From: Pimelobacter simplex
GTDB taxonomy: Bacteria > Actinomycetota > Actinomycetes > Propionibacteriales > Nocardioidaceae
Length of the DNA: 64,000 bases
Assembly: GCF_900114845.1 (NCBI RefSeq)
Contig: NZ_FOUK01000006.1
Location: 196,048-260,047, forward strand
Direction: 5' to 3'
Under the pieces are notes generated by a model. It saw only the letters and a program-made list of their open reading frames with translations. It made no database searches and had not been told where the DNA came from. The translations under genes were made by a program, and so were the position numbers. Below are positions 8,606 to 17,011 of this stretch, piece by piece; positions within the stretch are counted from its first letter, which is position 1; each line of letters starts with the position of its first letter.

Positions 8606-9772
8606 TCACGGGGAGGCCTCCGGACCGGTGCCGAGGGCATCGGTCGGGGTCTCGCCCGGGGACCCGGTCGGGCTCTCGGTCGGCGTCTCGCTGGGCGTCT
8701 CGGTCGGGGTCTCGCTGGGGGTCGCGCCGGGGGTCCCGGTCGGGCTCGGCGACGTGCCGTCGGTCGGGCTGCCGGTCGGCCTGGGGGGCGTCGACAGCGA
8801 GGGGGTCGGTGCGAGCGTGGCCCGCGGTCCCTCGGACGCCGCGACCAGACCCACCCGCGCCGGGACCGTCCCGGCCGCACCGGGCTGCCCGGGCAGCACC
8901 GGCAGCGGCAGCGTCACCGGCGGCGGAGCCGGCACCTGCGCGGCCTGCTTCTCGTAGCGCCGCGCGATCGCCAGCACCGCCGGGACGAACCCGGCACCGG
9001 GGTGGAACGCCGCGAGCGAGGCCTTCAGCCCCCGGCGCGTGCTGAGGTCCTGGTCGGCGCACAGGAGCACCGCCGCGGCGAGCGCCGCGTCGTCGACGTC
9101 CTGCGGGTCGCGGACCCCGTTGTTGTCGGCGTCGACCGCCACCCGGCTCCACGTGGCCGGCAGCAGCCCCAGCGGGCCCACCGGCGCATCCCAGCGCGGG
9201 TCGCCGTCGAGCGCCCCGAGGTCGGTGTCCGGCAGCTCCCCACGGCCCCCGCGCCCGTCGAGCGACGCCGCGACGTACCCCGGCTTCACCCGCCCGGCGC
9301 GCCCCACACGATGGTCCCCCTTCGGCCCGCGCCCGTGATCGGACTCGACCCGCCCCACCGCCGCCAGCACCGTCCACGGCAACCCGCACCGCGACGCCGT
9401 GTCCATGATCGTCGCCGCCCGCTGGTAGGCCAGCACGGCCGCCGGAGGCGCCGAGCCGAGCGACCCCGGGAGATCGCTCGGCCTCGCGACCGGCGCCCGT
9501 CGTACGTCGTCGGGGGCGGTCATCACGGCCGGCGCCACCACCGGCGCCTCCGTCACCCCCTCCTCCGTCGACTCCGTGTGCACCGCGGTCGTCGTCGGCA
9601 CCTCCGCCGACGACGCCCGCAGCACCTGCACGACGCCGCCCACGACGCCCGTCGTCGCGAGCAGGACGCCGAGAAGAACCACCGTCACCTGCCGGGTCCG
9701 GGACGAGCGGCGCCGCACTCCCCGCCGGCCGGCGTCGGCCAGCCGACGGACCACTGCCGCTGCGCGCCCCAT
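8606..9772 (-). CDS. Membrane-anchored lytic transglycosylase with Pro/Thr/Ser-rich tail
   Basis: 388 residues from the ATG at 9772, chosen for its AAGGGAGGG ribosome site (an in-frame ATG at 9799 is the alternative). One transmembrane helix (about 29-52) is followed by a stalk and a lytic-transglycosylase domain (about 110-275). It has the expected catalytic Glu in GRVESDHGR (E143) and the GPLGLLPATW stretch. An EF-hand-like loop, DADNNGVRDPQDVDDA (214-229), lies inside the domain. The last 60 residues are repeats of the type SETPTETP. It should cleave peptidoglycan glycan strands from the outer membrane face. It lies directly upstream of the mce operon on the same strand, so it may open the wall for the Mce apparatus (inference). 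Confidence 0.85.
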   Translation of the reverse strand: MGRAAAVVRRLADAGRRGVRRRSSRTRQVTVVLLGVLLATTGVVGGVVQVLRASSAEVPTTTAVHTESTEEGVTEAPVVAPAVMTAPDDVRRAPVARPSDLPGSLGSAPPAAVLAYQRAATIMDTASRCGLPWTVLAAVGRVESDHGRGPKGDHRVGRAGRVKPGYVAASLDGRGGRGELPDTDLGALDGDPRWDAPVGPLGLLPATWSRVAVDADNNGVRDPQDVDDAALAAAVLLCADQDLSTRRGLKASLAAFHPGAGFVPAVLAIARRYEKQAAQVPAPPPVTLPLPVLPGQPGAAGTVPARVGLVAASEGPRATLAPTPSLSTPPRPTGSPTDGTSPSPTGTPGATPSETPTETPSETPTESPTGSPGETPTDALGTGPEASP

Positions 9773-9877
9773 GCTTCCCTCCCTCGTGACAGCCATCACA
9801 TGACGCGCCTAGTCAAGGTCCCTACGGGTGCCTACGGAAAGGGGCGCGCCGGAACCGGTCGTGGTGCCACGTCGATG

Positions 9878-9895
9878 TTGTGATGCGCGTGACAA
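9878..9895. promoter_or_regulatory. Imperfect TTGTCA-N6-TGACAA palindrome upstream of the transglycosylase gene
   Basis: TTGTGA at 9878-9883 and TGACAA at 9890-9895 are six bases apart. The spacing and half-sites match the two better sites at 15489 and 15584, with one base different. It lies about 105 bp upstream of the transglycosylase start. A role as binding site for one of the nearby PucR-type regulators is inference. Confidence 0.4.
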
Positions 9896-9946
9896 CTTTT
9901 GGGTGACCCCACCTCGAACGCGGTCTGACGGGTGGGTGTCGCCCGA

Positions 9947-9992
9947 CCCCTCCGAACCTCGTTGTCAGGTGAGTGACAAGGGTTCGGAGGGG
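9947..9992. terminator. Long hairpin after secreted gene A2, with a TTGTCA palindrome at its tip
   Basis: Arms CCCCTCCGAACC (9947-9958) and GGTTCGGAGGGG (9981-9992) pair perfectly. Inside them TTGTCA (9962-9967) and TGACAA (9974-9979) pair again. It begins 2 bp after the stop of the minus-strand gene ending at 9995, as expected for an intrinsic terminator. The tip motif is identical in form to the palindromes near the PucR genes, so the site could have a second role. Confidence 0.7.
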
Positions 9993-9994
9993 GT

Positions 9995-11314
9995 TCAGGG
10001 GTTGGTGATCGCCAGCCCGCTGCTGCCCGCGGGCGGGGTGTTCGTGAAGGTGCCGCGGATCCCGATGGTGTCGCCTGCCCGGAGGTCCACGGTCAGGCAC
10101 ATCGATCCGGTCGGCGGCGCCGGCGTCGCGGCGACGACCAGGCCCGTGGGGACGTCGGACCACCACCCGCTGCCCGGGTTGCCGGCGGGTGCGAACACCT
10201 GCGTGGCGGGGTCGAACTTCCCGTTGATGACGCCCTCGACGTAGAAGACGCAGTTCGCCCAGCTGACCTTCCACTTCAGGTTGGCGATCCGGGACGGCCA
10301 CTGCCCGCCCACGGGGTCGCCGGTCACGTCGAAGCGCGGTGAGGTCAGCGACGCGAACGTGACCGTGCCGAAGAGCGGATTGGTGCACCCAGGGGCGCTG
10401 GACGTGCCGAGGCTCGCCGCGCCCACGCCGTACGTCCGGGCGACGCCGGGACTGCTCACCGAGCCGCTGAAGGAGAACCCCGAGCAGCTGATGCCCTGCG
10501 CCGGCTCGATGAGCGAAAGCTGGACGCCGGGCACGATCGCCGTTCCCGGCGTCCGCGGGTCGTCGTAGCTGCCGGTCAGCCCGAATCCCGGACCACCGGA
10601 CGGCGAGTAGGTCGGCAGCACCAGCGCCGAGCTGCCCGCTGGCGGAGTGTTCAGGAAGGTGCCGCGGAGCCCGATGTGGTCGCCACCCTGGAGGTCGAGC
10701 GTCAGGCAGGCCGGGCCCGACGGGGTCGGCGACGACGCGATGACCAGTCCGCTCGGCGTGGAGGACGGGCCCGTCCCCGGGTTGCCTGCCGGCGTGAACA
10801 CCTGCGTCGCAGCATCGAGCCTCCCGACGACGATTCCCTCGATGGAGAAGTCGCAGCCCGGCCAGGCGATCTTCCACCGGATGTTCGTGATCCGCGCCGG
10901 CCACTGCCCGTCCGCGGGACCACCTGTGATCACGAGCTGCGGGGCCGTCTGCAGGTCGAGCGTGGTCGGACCGTAGGTCGGGTTCGTGCACCCCGGGGCG
11001 CTGAAGGTGCCCAGGGCGGCCATGGTCGCGCCGTAGGCCCGGGCGCTCCCAGGACTGGTCACCCAGCCGCTGAAGGAGAGCCCCGAGCAGTCGATCGACT
11101 GCCCCGCGTCGATGAGCGTGAGCTCGGCTCCCGGCACGAGCGTCGTCTCCGGCGTTCGGGGATCGTCGTAGCTGGCGCTCAGGCTCAGACCCGGGCCGCC
11201 CGAGGGGGTGTAGGTGGTCGCCGCACGGGCGTCGGTCGTCGTGGACAGGACCAGCAGCAGCGCGGCAGCCGTGGCCGCCAGTGCGCCCCGCAGGCGTGGT
11301 ACTCGATGGTTCAT
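9995..11314 (-). CDS. Secreted two-domain protein, family A (A2), unknown function
   Basis: 439 residues with a clear signal peptide ending near an ARA-ATTYTP junction (about residue 33). The mature part is two tandem copies of one domain of about 200 residues, each beginning TYTPSGGPG or TYSPSGGPG and ending with the motif NTPPAGSS. Shared landmarks in each copy are SPG.AR.YG, an APGCTNP Cys, a W(P)(A/S)RI stretch, a single Cys before the F.(I/V)EG segment, and a C-L-T-(L/V)-D-L segment. The neighbour at 12569-13267 is a single-domain paralogue, so this gene arose by internal duplication. The start (ATG at 11314) is 20 bp from the previous stop. Family and function are not recognised; a beta-rich fold exposed on the cell surface is likely. 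Confidence 0.75.
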   Translation of the reverse strand: MNHRVPRLRGALAATAAALLLVLSTTTDARAATTYTPSGGPGLSLSASYDDPRTPETTLVPGAELTLIDAGQSIDCSGLSFSGWVTSPGSARAYGATMAALGTFSAPGCTNPTYGPTTLDLQTAPQLVITGGPADGQWPARITNIRWKIAWPGCDFSIEGIVVGRLDAATQVFTPAGNPGTGPSSTPSGLVIASSPTPSGPACLTLDLQGGDHIGLRGTFLNTPPAGSSALVLPTYSPSGGPGFGLTGSYDDPRTPGTAIVPGVQLSLIEPAQGISCSGFSFSGSVSSPGVARTYGVGAASLGTSSAPGCTNPLFGTVTFASLTSPRFDVTGDPVGGQWPSRIANLKWKVSWANCVFYVEGVINGKFDPATQVFAPAGNPGSGWWSDVPTGLVVAATPAPPTGSMCLTVDLRAGDTIGIRGTFTNTPPAGSSGLAITNP

Positions 11315-11333
11315 CGGCGGACCTCCACGGCTC

Positions 11334-12464
11334 CTACTCGTCACCGGCCGGGAGAGGAGGACGGGCCGGCGGGTTCGGCGGGGGCCATACGCAGTTGGTC
11401 GGGGTCGTGTGGTCGCAGGAGTAGGGGTCCTCGAGAGGCGAGTGCAGGCCGTGGGTCGCCAAGGGGGACTGGACCACGCGCAACGGGTTGTCCGGACCGG
11501 ATGCCATCGCCGTCACCAGCGGGCTCAGGTCCTCGTCGACGCCGCAACCGGTGAACGGCGGGATGGTGAGCCCCTTGGACGGCGGGATGCTCTGGCCGTT
11601 CAGCTTGAAGTAGTACGGCGAGTCCAGCGGCTTGAGGCTGCCGCCGCTCAAGCCCTCGTAGGACCCGAGGGGGCCGCCACTGCCCGGGTAGTACCTACCG
11701 CCCTTCTCGCTGTAGAGCCACAGGTCCGCGGGCCGCACGGTCCGGCAGGATGCACCGAGCTTCACCGGCACCCCGTCGACGCGGAGGTCGCTGATCGAGA
11801 TCTCGACCTGGCCCTCGGCGACCGTGTAGGACATGTCGACGAAGTCGGGGTCACATCCCCCCTGGCGCACGTCCCAGACGTGGATCGTCAGCGGGCGCAC
11901 CTTGCCGTTGACGCGGGGGACGCGAAGCGTGATGGTCGCCGTCGCCGGGATGGCGCCGAACGCGGGCAGGTTGACCTTCATCACCGCCATCGTCCCGATC
12001 TCAGCACCCCCGCTCTCGAGCAGCTTCGCCGGGTACAGCAGGCTGCGGAAGTAGCCACCTCGCCGTTGGGTGCTCAGGTCGGCCGTCGCGCAGGCGGGCT
12101 GGTAGAAGGGATCGGGGAGGCAGAACGGGTTGCGCGAGTTGCACATCGGCTTGTAGCTGACGGGATTCTCGACAGGCGTGTCGAAGAGGAAGGTGTAGAG
12201 CACGCCCCAGATGGGCGTCTTCTCCGGCAGCGTCAGGTACATCTTCGAACGTCGGACGACCGCACCCTGCGAGTTGGTCACCATGCCGTTGGCGCCCGAG
12301 GCGATCGTGTCCCGCTTCGGCAGGTCGTTGTCGCCCGGCAGGGGGTCCCCCGGAGCGCTGCTGCTCGGGGTGACCAGCAGCAGCGACAGCACGATCGCCA
12401 GGAATCCGACGAGCCAAGCCCGCCTCGGGCTGCTTCCCCTGGCGGGCTGACGTCCTGATCGCAT
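11334..12464 (-). CDS. Secreted protein, family B (B2), unknown function
   Basis: 376 residues. A signal peptide (hydrophobic about 17-34, ending near SSSAPG) leads into a Cys-containing exported protein. Its C-terminal half shares a pattern with the protein at 13342-14094. Both have a V.Y.V..S.V.. strand, then C-x-T-x-x-P-A, then FTGC followed by a serine- and proline-rich loop with a D-N pair. The C-terminus is proline-rich (PPPNPPARPPLP). The ATG at 12464 has GGAGG upstream. It sits 20 bp from family A gene A2 and probably shares its transcript. No known family is recognised. Confidence 0.72.
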   Translation of the reverse strand: MRSGRQPARGSSPRRAWLVGFLAIVLSLLLVTPSSSAPGDPLPGDNDLPKRDTIASGANGMVTNSQGAVVRRSKMYLTLPEKTPIWGVLYTFLFDTPVENPVSYKPMCNSRNPFCLPDPFYQPACATADLSTQRRGGYFRSLLYPAKLLESGGAEIGTMAVMKVNLPAFGAIPATATITLRVPRVNGKVRPLTIHVWDVRQGGCDPDFVDMSYTVAEGQVEISISDLRVDGVPVKLGASCRTVRPADLWLYSEKGGRYYPGSGGPLGSYEGLSGGSLKPLDSPYYFKLNGQSIPPSKGLTIPPFTGCGVDEDLSPLVTAMASGPDNPLRVVQSPLATHGLHSPLEDPYSCDHTTPTNCVWPPPNPPARPPLPAGDE

Positions 12465-12517
12465 GGGCTGGTGACCTCCGGGCTGGTCGGGAGATGGTAC
12501 TGCGGGCGAGCGTGCCG

Positions 12518-12552
12518 CAGCCGGCGGCGCGGAGCTCCCGCGCCGCCGGCTG
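12518..12552. terminator. Perfect 15-bp stem terminator between cassettes
   Basis: CAGCCGGCGGCGCGG (12518-12532) pairs perfectly with CCGCGCCGCCGGCTG (12538-12552) over a 5-base loop. It lies 17 bp after the stop of the gene at 12569 and before the start of the gene ending at 12464. It separates the two secreted cassettes on the minus strand. No U-run follows, which is common in high-GC actinobacteria. Confidence 0.75.
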
Positions 12553-12568
12553 GTGGATCAGATCAGCA

Positions 12569-13267
12569 TCACGGGTTGGCGATGGCGATCGCGGTGCTGC
12601 CGCTCGGCGGGGTGTTCGTCCAGGAGCCGGCGACCTCGATGGTGTCGCCGGGCTGGATGTCGAGCGTCACGCACATCGGCTGGGTGCCGGGGGCGATCTC
12701 ACCGCTGCCGGCCGGGAGGCCGTCGTCGACGGTGAGACCCGAGGCGCCGGTCGCCGGGGTGAACTTCTGGTTGGACGTGTCGAACCGGCCGTTGACGACA
12801 CCGGTGACGGTGAACTCGCAACCGGCCGCCGAGACCTTCGCCCGGACGTTCTTGAGGCGGGCGGGCCAGGAGGTGCCGGTCGCGTCAGCGGTGATCGCCA
12901 CGCTCCAGCCCGTGGTGCCGGAGATGGTGAGCGGCGCCACCGTGGTCGCACCCGCGATGGGGTTGTTGCAGGCACCGGTGCCACCGGCGTTGAGCCCGGT
13001 CAGCGAGCCGGCGTCCGCACCGTAGGCGCGGCTGGTGCCGGAGCTGATGATCGAGCCCGTGAGGTTGAAGGTCGGGCAGGTGAGCTTCTGGTCCGCCTCG
13101 ATGTCCCGGAAGCTGACGCCCGAGCCCACGAAGTTGGCGTTGGGACCACCGGTGGGGGTGTAGGTGGTGGCCGCCTGGGCGCCGGTCGCGGTCATCGAGA
13201 GGATGGTGACGCTGGCAGCCGCGGTGGCGACGAGGCCGGCAGCGACGCGGTTGGTGCGCTTGAACAT
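12569..13267 (-). CDS. Secreted single-domain protein, family A (A1), unknown function
   Basis: 232 residues with a signal peptide ending near GAQA-ATTYTP. The mature domain has the same landmarks as each half of the protein at 9995-11314: TYTPTGGPN at the start, SSGTSRAYGA, a CNNP Cys, SWPARLKNV, CEFTVTGVVNG, CVTLDIQPGDT and NTPPSGS near the end. AAGGAG lies 6 bp before the ATG at 13267. The order B1-A1 repeats the order B2-A2 next door. A surface-exposed, probably beta-rich domain is likely. No function can be given. Confidence 0.75.
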   Translation of the reverse strand: MFKRTNRVAAGLVATAAASVTILSMTATGAQAATTYTPTGGPNANFVGSGVSFRDIEADQKLTCPTFNLTGSIISSGTSRAYGADAGSLTGLNAGGTGACNNPIAGATTVAPLTISGTTGWSVAITADATGTSWPARLKNVRAKVSAAGCEFTVTGVVNGRFDTSNQKFTPATGASGLTVDDGLPAGSGEIAPGTQPMCVTLDIQPGDTIEVAGSWTNTPPSGSTAIAIANP

Positions 13268-13341
13268 GCGGATCTCCTTGTGATGGGGGTTGTGCGGGGT
13301 GGGGTGGGAACAGTCGGGTGGCAACGCCGCGGGCGGCCGGG

Positions 13342-14094
13342 TCACGGCTGGCGCGGGTTGCTGAGGTTCAGCTGGAGGGTGTTGTCGCTGTTCGGCACGA
13401 TCGCGTTGATCGGGATCGAGCCGATCGTCGGGAAGAAGCCGGGGATGCTGAAGAAGTTCAGCGGGGCGCAGCCGGTGAAGTTGCCGATGGTGTACTTCGA
13501 GGTCAGCGGACCGCCACCGTTGATGGTGAAGTAGCCGGTCGGCGGGGTGGTGCTGTTGTCGATCGGGCTGCTCACGTTGATCGTCGCCGGGTTGATCGTG
13601 TGGCAGTTGTTGCCGACGGCCAGCGGCCACCAGATGCCGAAGACCTTGACCTCGACGTCGCTCAGCTTCACGTCGTACTTGACGGTGGACTTCAGCTCCA
13701 GCGCCTGGCGCGGCGAGGGGAGCTTGGTGAGCGTGCCGGTGATCTCACCGACCTGGGTCATCGTGACCCGGGAGCGGGCGGGCAGACCGAGGATCTCGAA
13801 GTTCATCACCTTGCTGGGGATGCTCATCGACCCGGCCACGATCGGCGTCGGCAGGGGCGCCATCGTGTCGATGGTGACCTTGATGTCCGTGGGGCCGATG
13901 GCCATGTCCGCGTTGACGCCACCGGCGACGTGGGTCGAGCCCACGGCGTCGTAGACCACCGTCAGGTGGTTCGGGTTGGTCTCGTCGGCGTGCGCGACGG
14001 ACGGCGCCGCGAAGGTGCCGGCGACGGCCGCGAGGGCCGCGAGAGCGCCGACTGCAAACGACGTGCGCTTGCGCTTGGTGGACCTGATCTTCAC
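13342..14094 (-). CDS. Secreted protein, family B (B1), unknown function
   Basis: 250 residues from a GTG at 14094, chosen because AGGAGG precedes it by 6 bp and a normal signal peptide follows (cleavage near VAHA-DETN). The mature chain is rich in strand-forming residues and shares C-H-T-x-x-P-A, a TIGNFTGC segment and a C-terminal P-N-S-D-N-T-L stretch with the larger protein at 11334-12464. It is the first gene of the first cassette, 74 bp before A1. The product is probably surface- or wall-associated. The family is not recognised. Confidence 0.72.
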   Translation of the reverse strand: MKIRSTKRKRTSFAVGALAALAAVAGTFAAPSVAHADETNPNHLTVVYDAVGSTHVAGGVNADMAIGPTDIKVTIDTMAPLPTPIVAGSMSIPSKVMNFEILGLPARSRVTMTQVGEITGTLTKLPSPRQALELKSTVKYDVKLSDVEVKVFGIWWPLAVGNNCHTINPATINVSSPIDNSTTPPTGYFTINGGGPLTSKYTIGNFTGCAPLNFFSIPGFFPTIGSIPINAIVPNSDNTLQLNLSNPRQP

Positions 14095-14179
14095 TGGATC
14101 CTCCTGGGGGATTCGGTTGGTGCAACCTTTGGTTCCGAGATGCGAGCCGGTCAACGGAGAAGGCCCGCAGGGACTGGAA

Positions 14180-14199
14180 ATCCGGACGGGCGTCCGGAT
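14180..14199. terminator. Small hairpin after the PucR-like gene
   Basis: ATCCGGAC (14180-14187) and GTCCGGAT (14192-14199) pair over a GGGC loop. It starts 8 bp after the stop of the gene at 14207 on the minus strand. Confidence 0.6.
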
Positions 14200-14206
14200 G
14201 GCGGCG

Positions 14207-15337
14207 TCACGGGCGAGCACGTCGCGACACCTCCTCGCGCCAGCCGGGCAGGCTCGCGTGGAGCGAGACGACGATGGCGGCGTGGGCGGAGGGTTCGGCG
14301 TCGACGGCGGGGACGGCCTGCTTGCCGAGGCGCAGGCGGTCGTGGGCGGTCTGCTTGGCGATGTGGTGGGTCGCGGCGATGACGGCGAGGGAGGCGCGGG
14401 ACTCGAGCCAGGTGAGGAGGACCTCGGCGATCTCGACCCGGCGGGCGGGCTTGAGGGCCTGGAGGCCGGTGAGGTACTTGGCGACGAGGATCTCGGTGAG
14501 GGCGGGGCGGCCGGCGAGGAGGAGGTCGGCGGCGACGTCGGCGCAGGAGGTGACCTGGCGGTCGGCGGGGATGACGCCGGTGCGCATGGCGTCGGCGGCC
14601 TGGTGGGTGAGGCGGAGGGCGTCGCCGAGCTCGCGGGCGGGGCGAGGTGGTCCTTCGACGACCCGGTCCCCGGCCTCGAGGACGACGTCGGCGCGGTGCG
14701 CGAGCGGCACTAGGGCGGCGCGCCCGGTGTGGTCGACGAGGGCGTCGGGGATCTCGGCGGTGGCGCGGGCGGCGCCCCGGCTGCCGCACACCCACACCAG
14801 CGGCACGTACGGCGTGTCGCCGGCGATCCCGGCGAGTGCGAGGAGGTCGTCGGGCACGGCGTCGGAGGCGAAGAGGGCGCGGGCCATCATGTGCCGGCGG
14901 GCGGCGGGTCCGAGCGCCATCATGGTGTGGGCCTGGCGGTGCCCGGCGAGGGCGGCGTGCTGGACCTGGCGCAGGAAGAGGGTGAGCCGGCAGCGCAGGC
15001 CGTCGACCTCGTCGTCGGGGATGAGGCGGGTGATCATGTGCTCGGCCTGGCGGGCGCGGTCGTCGACGACGCGCTGCAGGTCGGTGCTCAGGCGCGCCGC
15101 CGTGTGCCCCCGGACGGCGGCCCGGCGGCCCAGGCGCATCAGCGTCGGCTGGACCAGGCGGACCGCGTCGTCCGAGTGGCCGTCGGCGGCGACGAAGGCG
15201 CGGGTCGCGGCCACCACGGAGTGCAGGACGGCGGGTGGCAGGCTGCGCTCGGCGCGGTCGAGGTCGCGGCACAGCTCGTCGACCAGGGCCTCGCCGTCGG
15301 TGATGTCGTCCCGACCTCGGATCACGCTCACGAGCAC
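14207..15337 (-). CDS. PucR-like transcriptional regulator with weakly conserved helix-turn-helix
   Basis: 376 residues from a GTG at 15337 with GAGGGAG upstream. The C-terminal region has the PucR-family layout: LLTWLESR...AVIAATHHIAKQTAHDRLRLGK at about 307-340, in the place of the usual aA..L.vHrNTv.yRl recognition helix. The typical H-x-NTV is replaced by K-QTA, so DNA binding may be altered. The middle of the protein is helical with no recognised sensor domain. It is divergent from another PucR-type gene at 15776, with two palindromes between them. Confidence 0.7.
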   Translation of the reverse strand: MLVSVIRGRDDITDGEALVDELCRDLDRAERSLPPAVLHSVVAATRAFVAADGHSDDAVRLVQPTLMRLGRRAAVRGHTAARLSTDLQRVVDDRARQAEHMITRLIPDDEVDGLRCRLTLFLRQVQHAALAGHRQAHTMMALGPAARRHMMARALFASDAVPDDLLALAGIAGDTPYVPLVWVCGSRGAARATAEIPDALVDHTGRAALVPLAHRADVVLEAGDRVVEGPPRPARELGDALRLTHQAADAMRTGVIPADRQVTSCADVAADLLLAGRPALTEILVAKYLTGLQALKPARRVEIAEVLLTWLESRASLAVIAATHHIAKQTAHDRLRLGKQAVPAVDAEPSAHAAIVVSLHASLPGWREEVSRRARP

Positions 15338-15488
15338 CGCAGCTCCCTCCTCTGCGCCGGCTCCGCGGCCCCCACTGCGGTCTCCGGCTGACGACGCTCA
15401 CTGAGTGACGAGCGCCACACGAATCAGCCACAGCGCGACAGCCCGTCGCAAGAGTCCCGGGGTCCCGATCCTCGAATCCGGCGCTGCC

Positions 15489-15506
15489 TTGTCAGATGGG
15501 TGACAA
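15489..15506. promoter_or_regulatory. Palindrome TTGTCA-N6-TGACAA (site 1) between divergent regulators
   Basis: TTGTCA (15489-15494) and TGACAA (15501-15506) form a perfect 6-6-6 dyad, 152 bp before the minus-strand PucR-like start and 270 bp before the plus-strand one. The symmetric half-sites suggest a dimeric regulator, most simply one of the two flanking PucR-type proteins. The 438-bp gap that contains it (15338-15775) has no credible gene. Confidence 0.55.
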
Positions 15507-15583
15507 CGGGGGTTCGGGGCCGCGGACGAGGGGGTCGGGTGACCCCCGGTGGTGGGTGCGGGGGTGCGCCGACCGGCCAATAC

Positions 15584-15601
15584 TTGTCACGTGGGTGACA
15601 A
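15584..15601. promoter_or_regulatory. Palindrome TTGTCA-N6-TGACAA (site 2) between divergent regulators
   Basis: The sequence TTGTCACGTGGGTGACAA has arms of seven bases (TTGTCAC/GTGACAA). Its centre is 95 bp from site 1, about nine helical turns. A TATGTT hexamer at 15629-15634 could be part of a promoter for the plus-strand gene, but no clear -35 box is spaced for it. Confidence 0.55.
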
Positions 15602-15775
15602 ATTCTCCCGTCCACCGACCCCCAGAGGTATGTTCCAGAGCACACCGGGGTGCCGGTGGGGAGGGCAGGGACAACGCGAGATGAAGAGGCAGCACGAGCA
15701 CGACACGCTGCCGGCGGCTGCGGGCCGGTGAGGGGCACGCAGCGCGGCAGGGACGACGGAGCAGGGAAGGACGCG

Positions 15776-17011
15776 ATGACCGAGACCCCGACCCGGGTCT
15801 CGCTCCCCGGGTCGGCCCAGTGGATGATCAGCAGCCTCGAGGGCCAGGTCCGCGAGGTGGCGGAGCGGGTCACGCTCCAGGTGCGGACGACGGTCCCCGA
15901 GCTCGACGGCACCGGTGACGGCCGCCTGCGCCACCTCGTCTTCACCGCGATCCACAACGCGATGCGGCTCTTCGTGGACGAGGCGCTCGGGCGCGAGGTG
16001 TCCTACGTCGCGGTGGAGGACATGTTCCGCAAGGTCGGCTACCGGGTGGCGATCCGGGGCCGCGACCAGGACCTCATCGACCAGGGCATGAACGTCGCGG
16101 TCGCCGAGCTGTCCAACGAGCTGCGGGTGCGGGCCGCCGAGAACGAGCTCTCGGCCGGCGCGCTCAACGCGATCAACGAGGCGGTGACCTCGTTCGTGCA
16201 CCACCTGACCGCCCAGATCGGGGTCGGCTGGCGGGCCGGGGCGGAGGCGCGCAACACCGACTCGGGCCTGGCCCGGTCCCGGCTGCTGGCGGCGCTGCTC
16301 TCGGGAGCCGACGACGACGAGATCGAGACCCAGGCCGCGATCGCCGGCTGGGAGGTGCCCGACGGGCTCACGGTGATCGCGGTCGACCTGCCCGAGGGCC
16401 GCACGATGCCCGGCGACGCGCTCGGCGACGAGGCGCTGACCCGGCCCAGCCGGACGCCGCAGCCCGTGGTGTGCGGGGTGGACGACGCCGACGAGGTCGT
16501 CGCCCGGATCCGGGCCGGCTTCCCCCAGGCGCGGGCGGCGGTGTGCTGGCCGGTGCCGCGCTCCGACGTCCCCGCGGCGTGGACGTGGGCGACCCGCGCC
16601 CAGGAGCTGGTCCGGGCCAAGGTGATCCCGGCCCGGCCGGTGATCGACTGCGTCCGGTTCCGCACCGAGATCTGGCTCCACGCCGAGCCGGTGCTGCGCC
16701 GCCAGCTCGCCCAGGAGCTGCTCCAGCCGCTGTTCAACGAGACCGAGAACTCCCGCGAGATCCTCTCCGAGACGCTGCTGGTGTGGCTCGAGACGCGCGA
16801 CAGCGCGCCGGCGATCGCGGCCCGGCTGGGCGTCCACCCGCAGACGGTGCGCTACCGCTGGAAGCGGATCAACGAGCTGTTCGGCGACGCGCTGCACGAC
16901 CCCGACTTCGTCATCCAGCTGACCCTCCTCCTCAAGGCCAGCGTCCCGTTGTGGATCGCGGGCGACCAGAGCGACTTCGAGCGGTTCCGCGAGCAGGAGG
17001 AGGCAGGATGA
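15776..17011 (+). CDS. PucR family transcriptional regulator
   Basis: 411 residues from the ATG at 15776, which has an AGGGAAGG ribosome site (an upstream in-frame ATG at 15650 lacks one). The N-terminal 200 residues are helical with no obvious ligand domain. The C-terminus carries a clear PucR helix-turn-helix (AAIARLGVHPQTVRYRWKRI-like, about 355-385). The family includes MabR of mycobacteria, which controls fatty-acid synthase II genes. Its stop overlaps the start of the following gene (ATGA), so the two are co-translated. Confidence 0.85.
   Translation: MTETPTRVSLPGSAQWMISSLEGQVREVAERVTLQVRTTVPELDGTGDGRLRHLVFTAIHNAMRLFVDEALGREVSYVAVEDMFRKVGYRVAIRGRDQDLIDQGMNVAVAELSNELRVRAAENELSAGALNAINEAVTSFVHHLTAQIGVGWRAGAEARNTDSGLARSRLLAALLSGADDDEIETQAAIAGWEVPDGLTVIAVDLPEGRTMPGDALGDEALTRPSRTPQPVVCGVDDADEVVARIRAGFPQARAAVCWPVPRSDVPAAWTWATRAQELVRAKVIPARPVIDCVRFRTEIWLHAEPVLRRQLAQELLQPLFNETENSREILSETLLVWLETRDSAPAIAARLGVHPQTVRYRWKRINELFGDALHDPDFVIQLTLLLKASVPLWIAGDQSDFERFREQEEAG

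Noticed and set aside
8636..8800. Repeat array of GGTCTCGGTCGG-type units
   Set aside because: It encodes the SETPTETP-type tail of the transglycosylase and is in frame, so it is a coding repeat.
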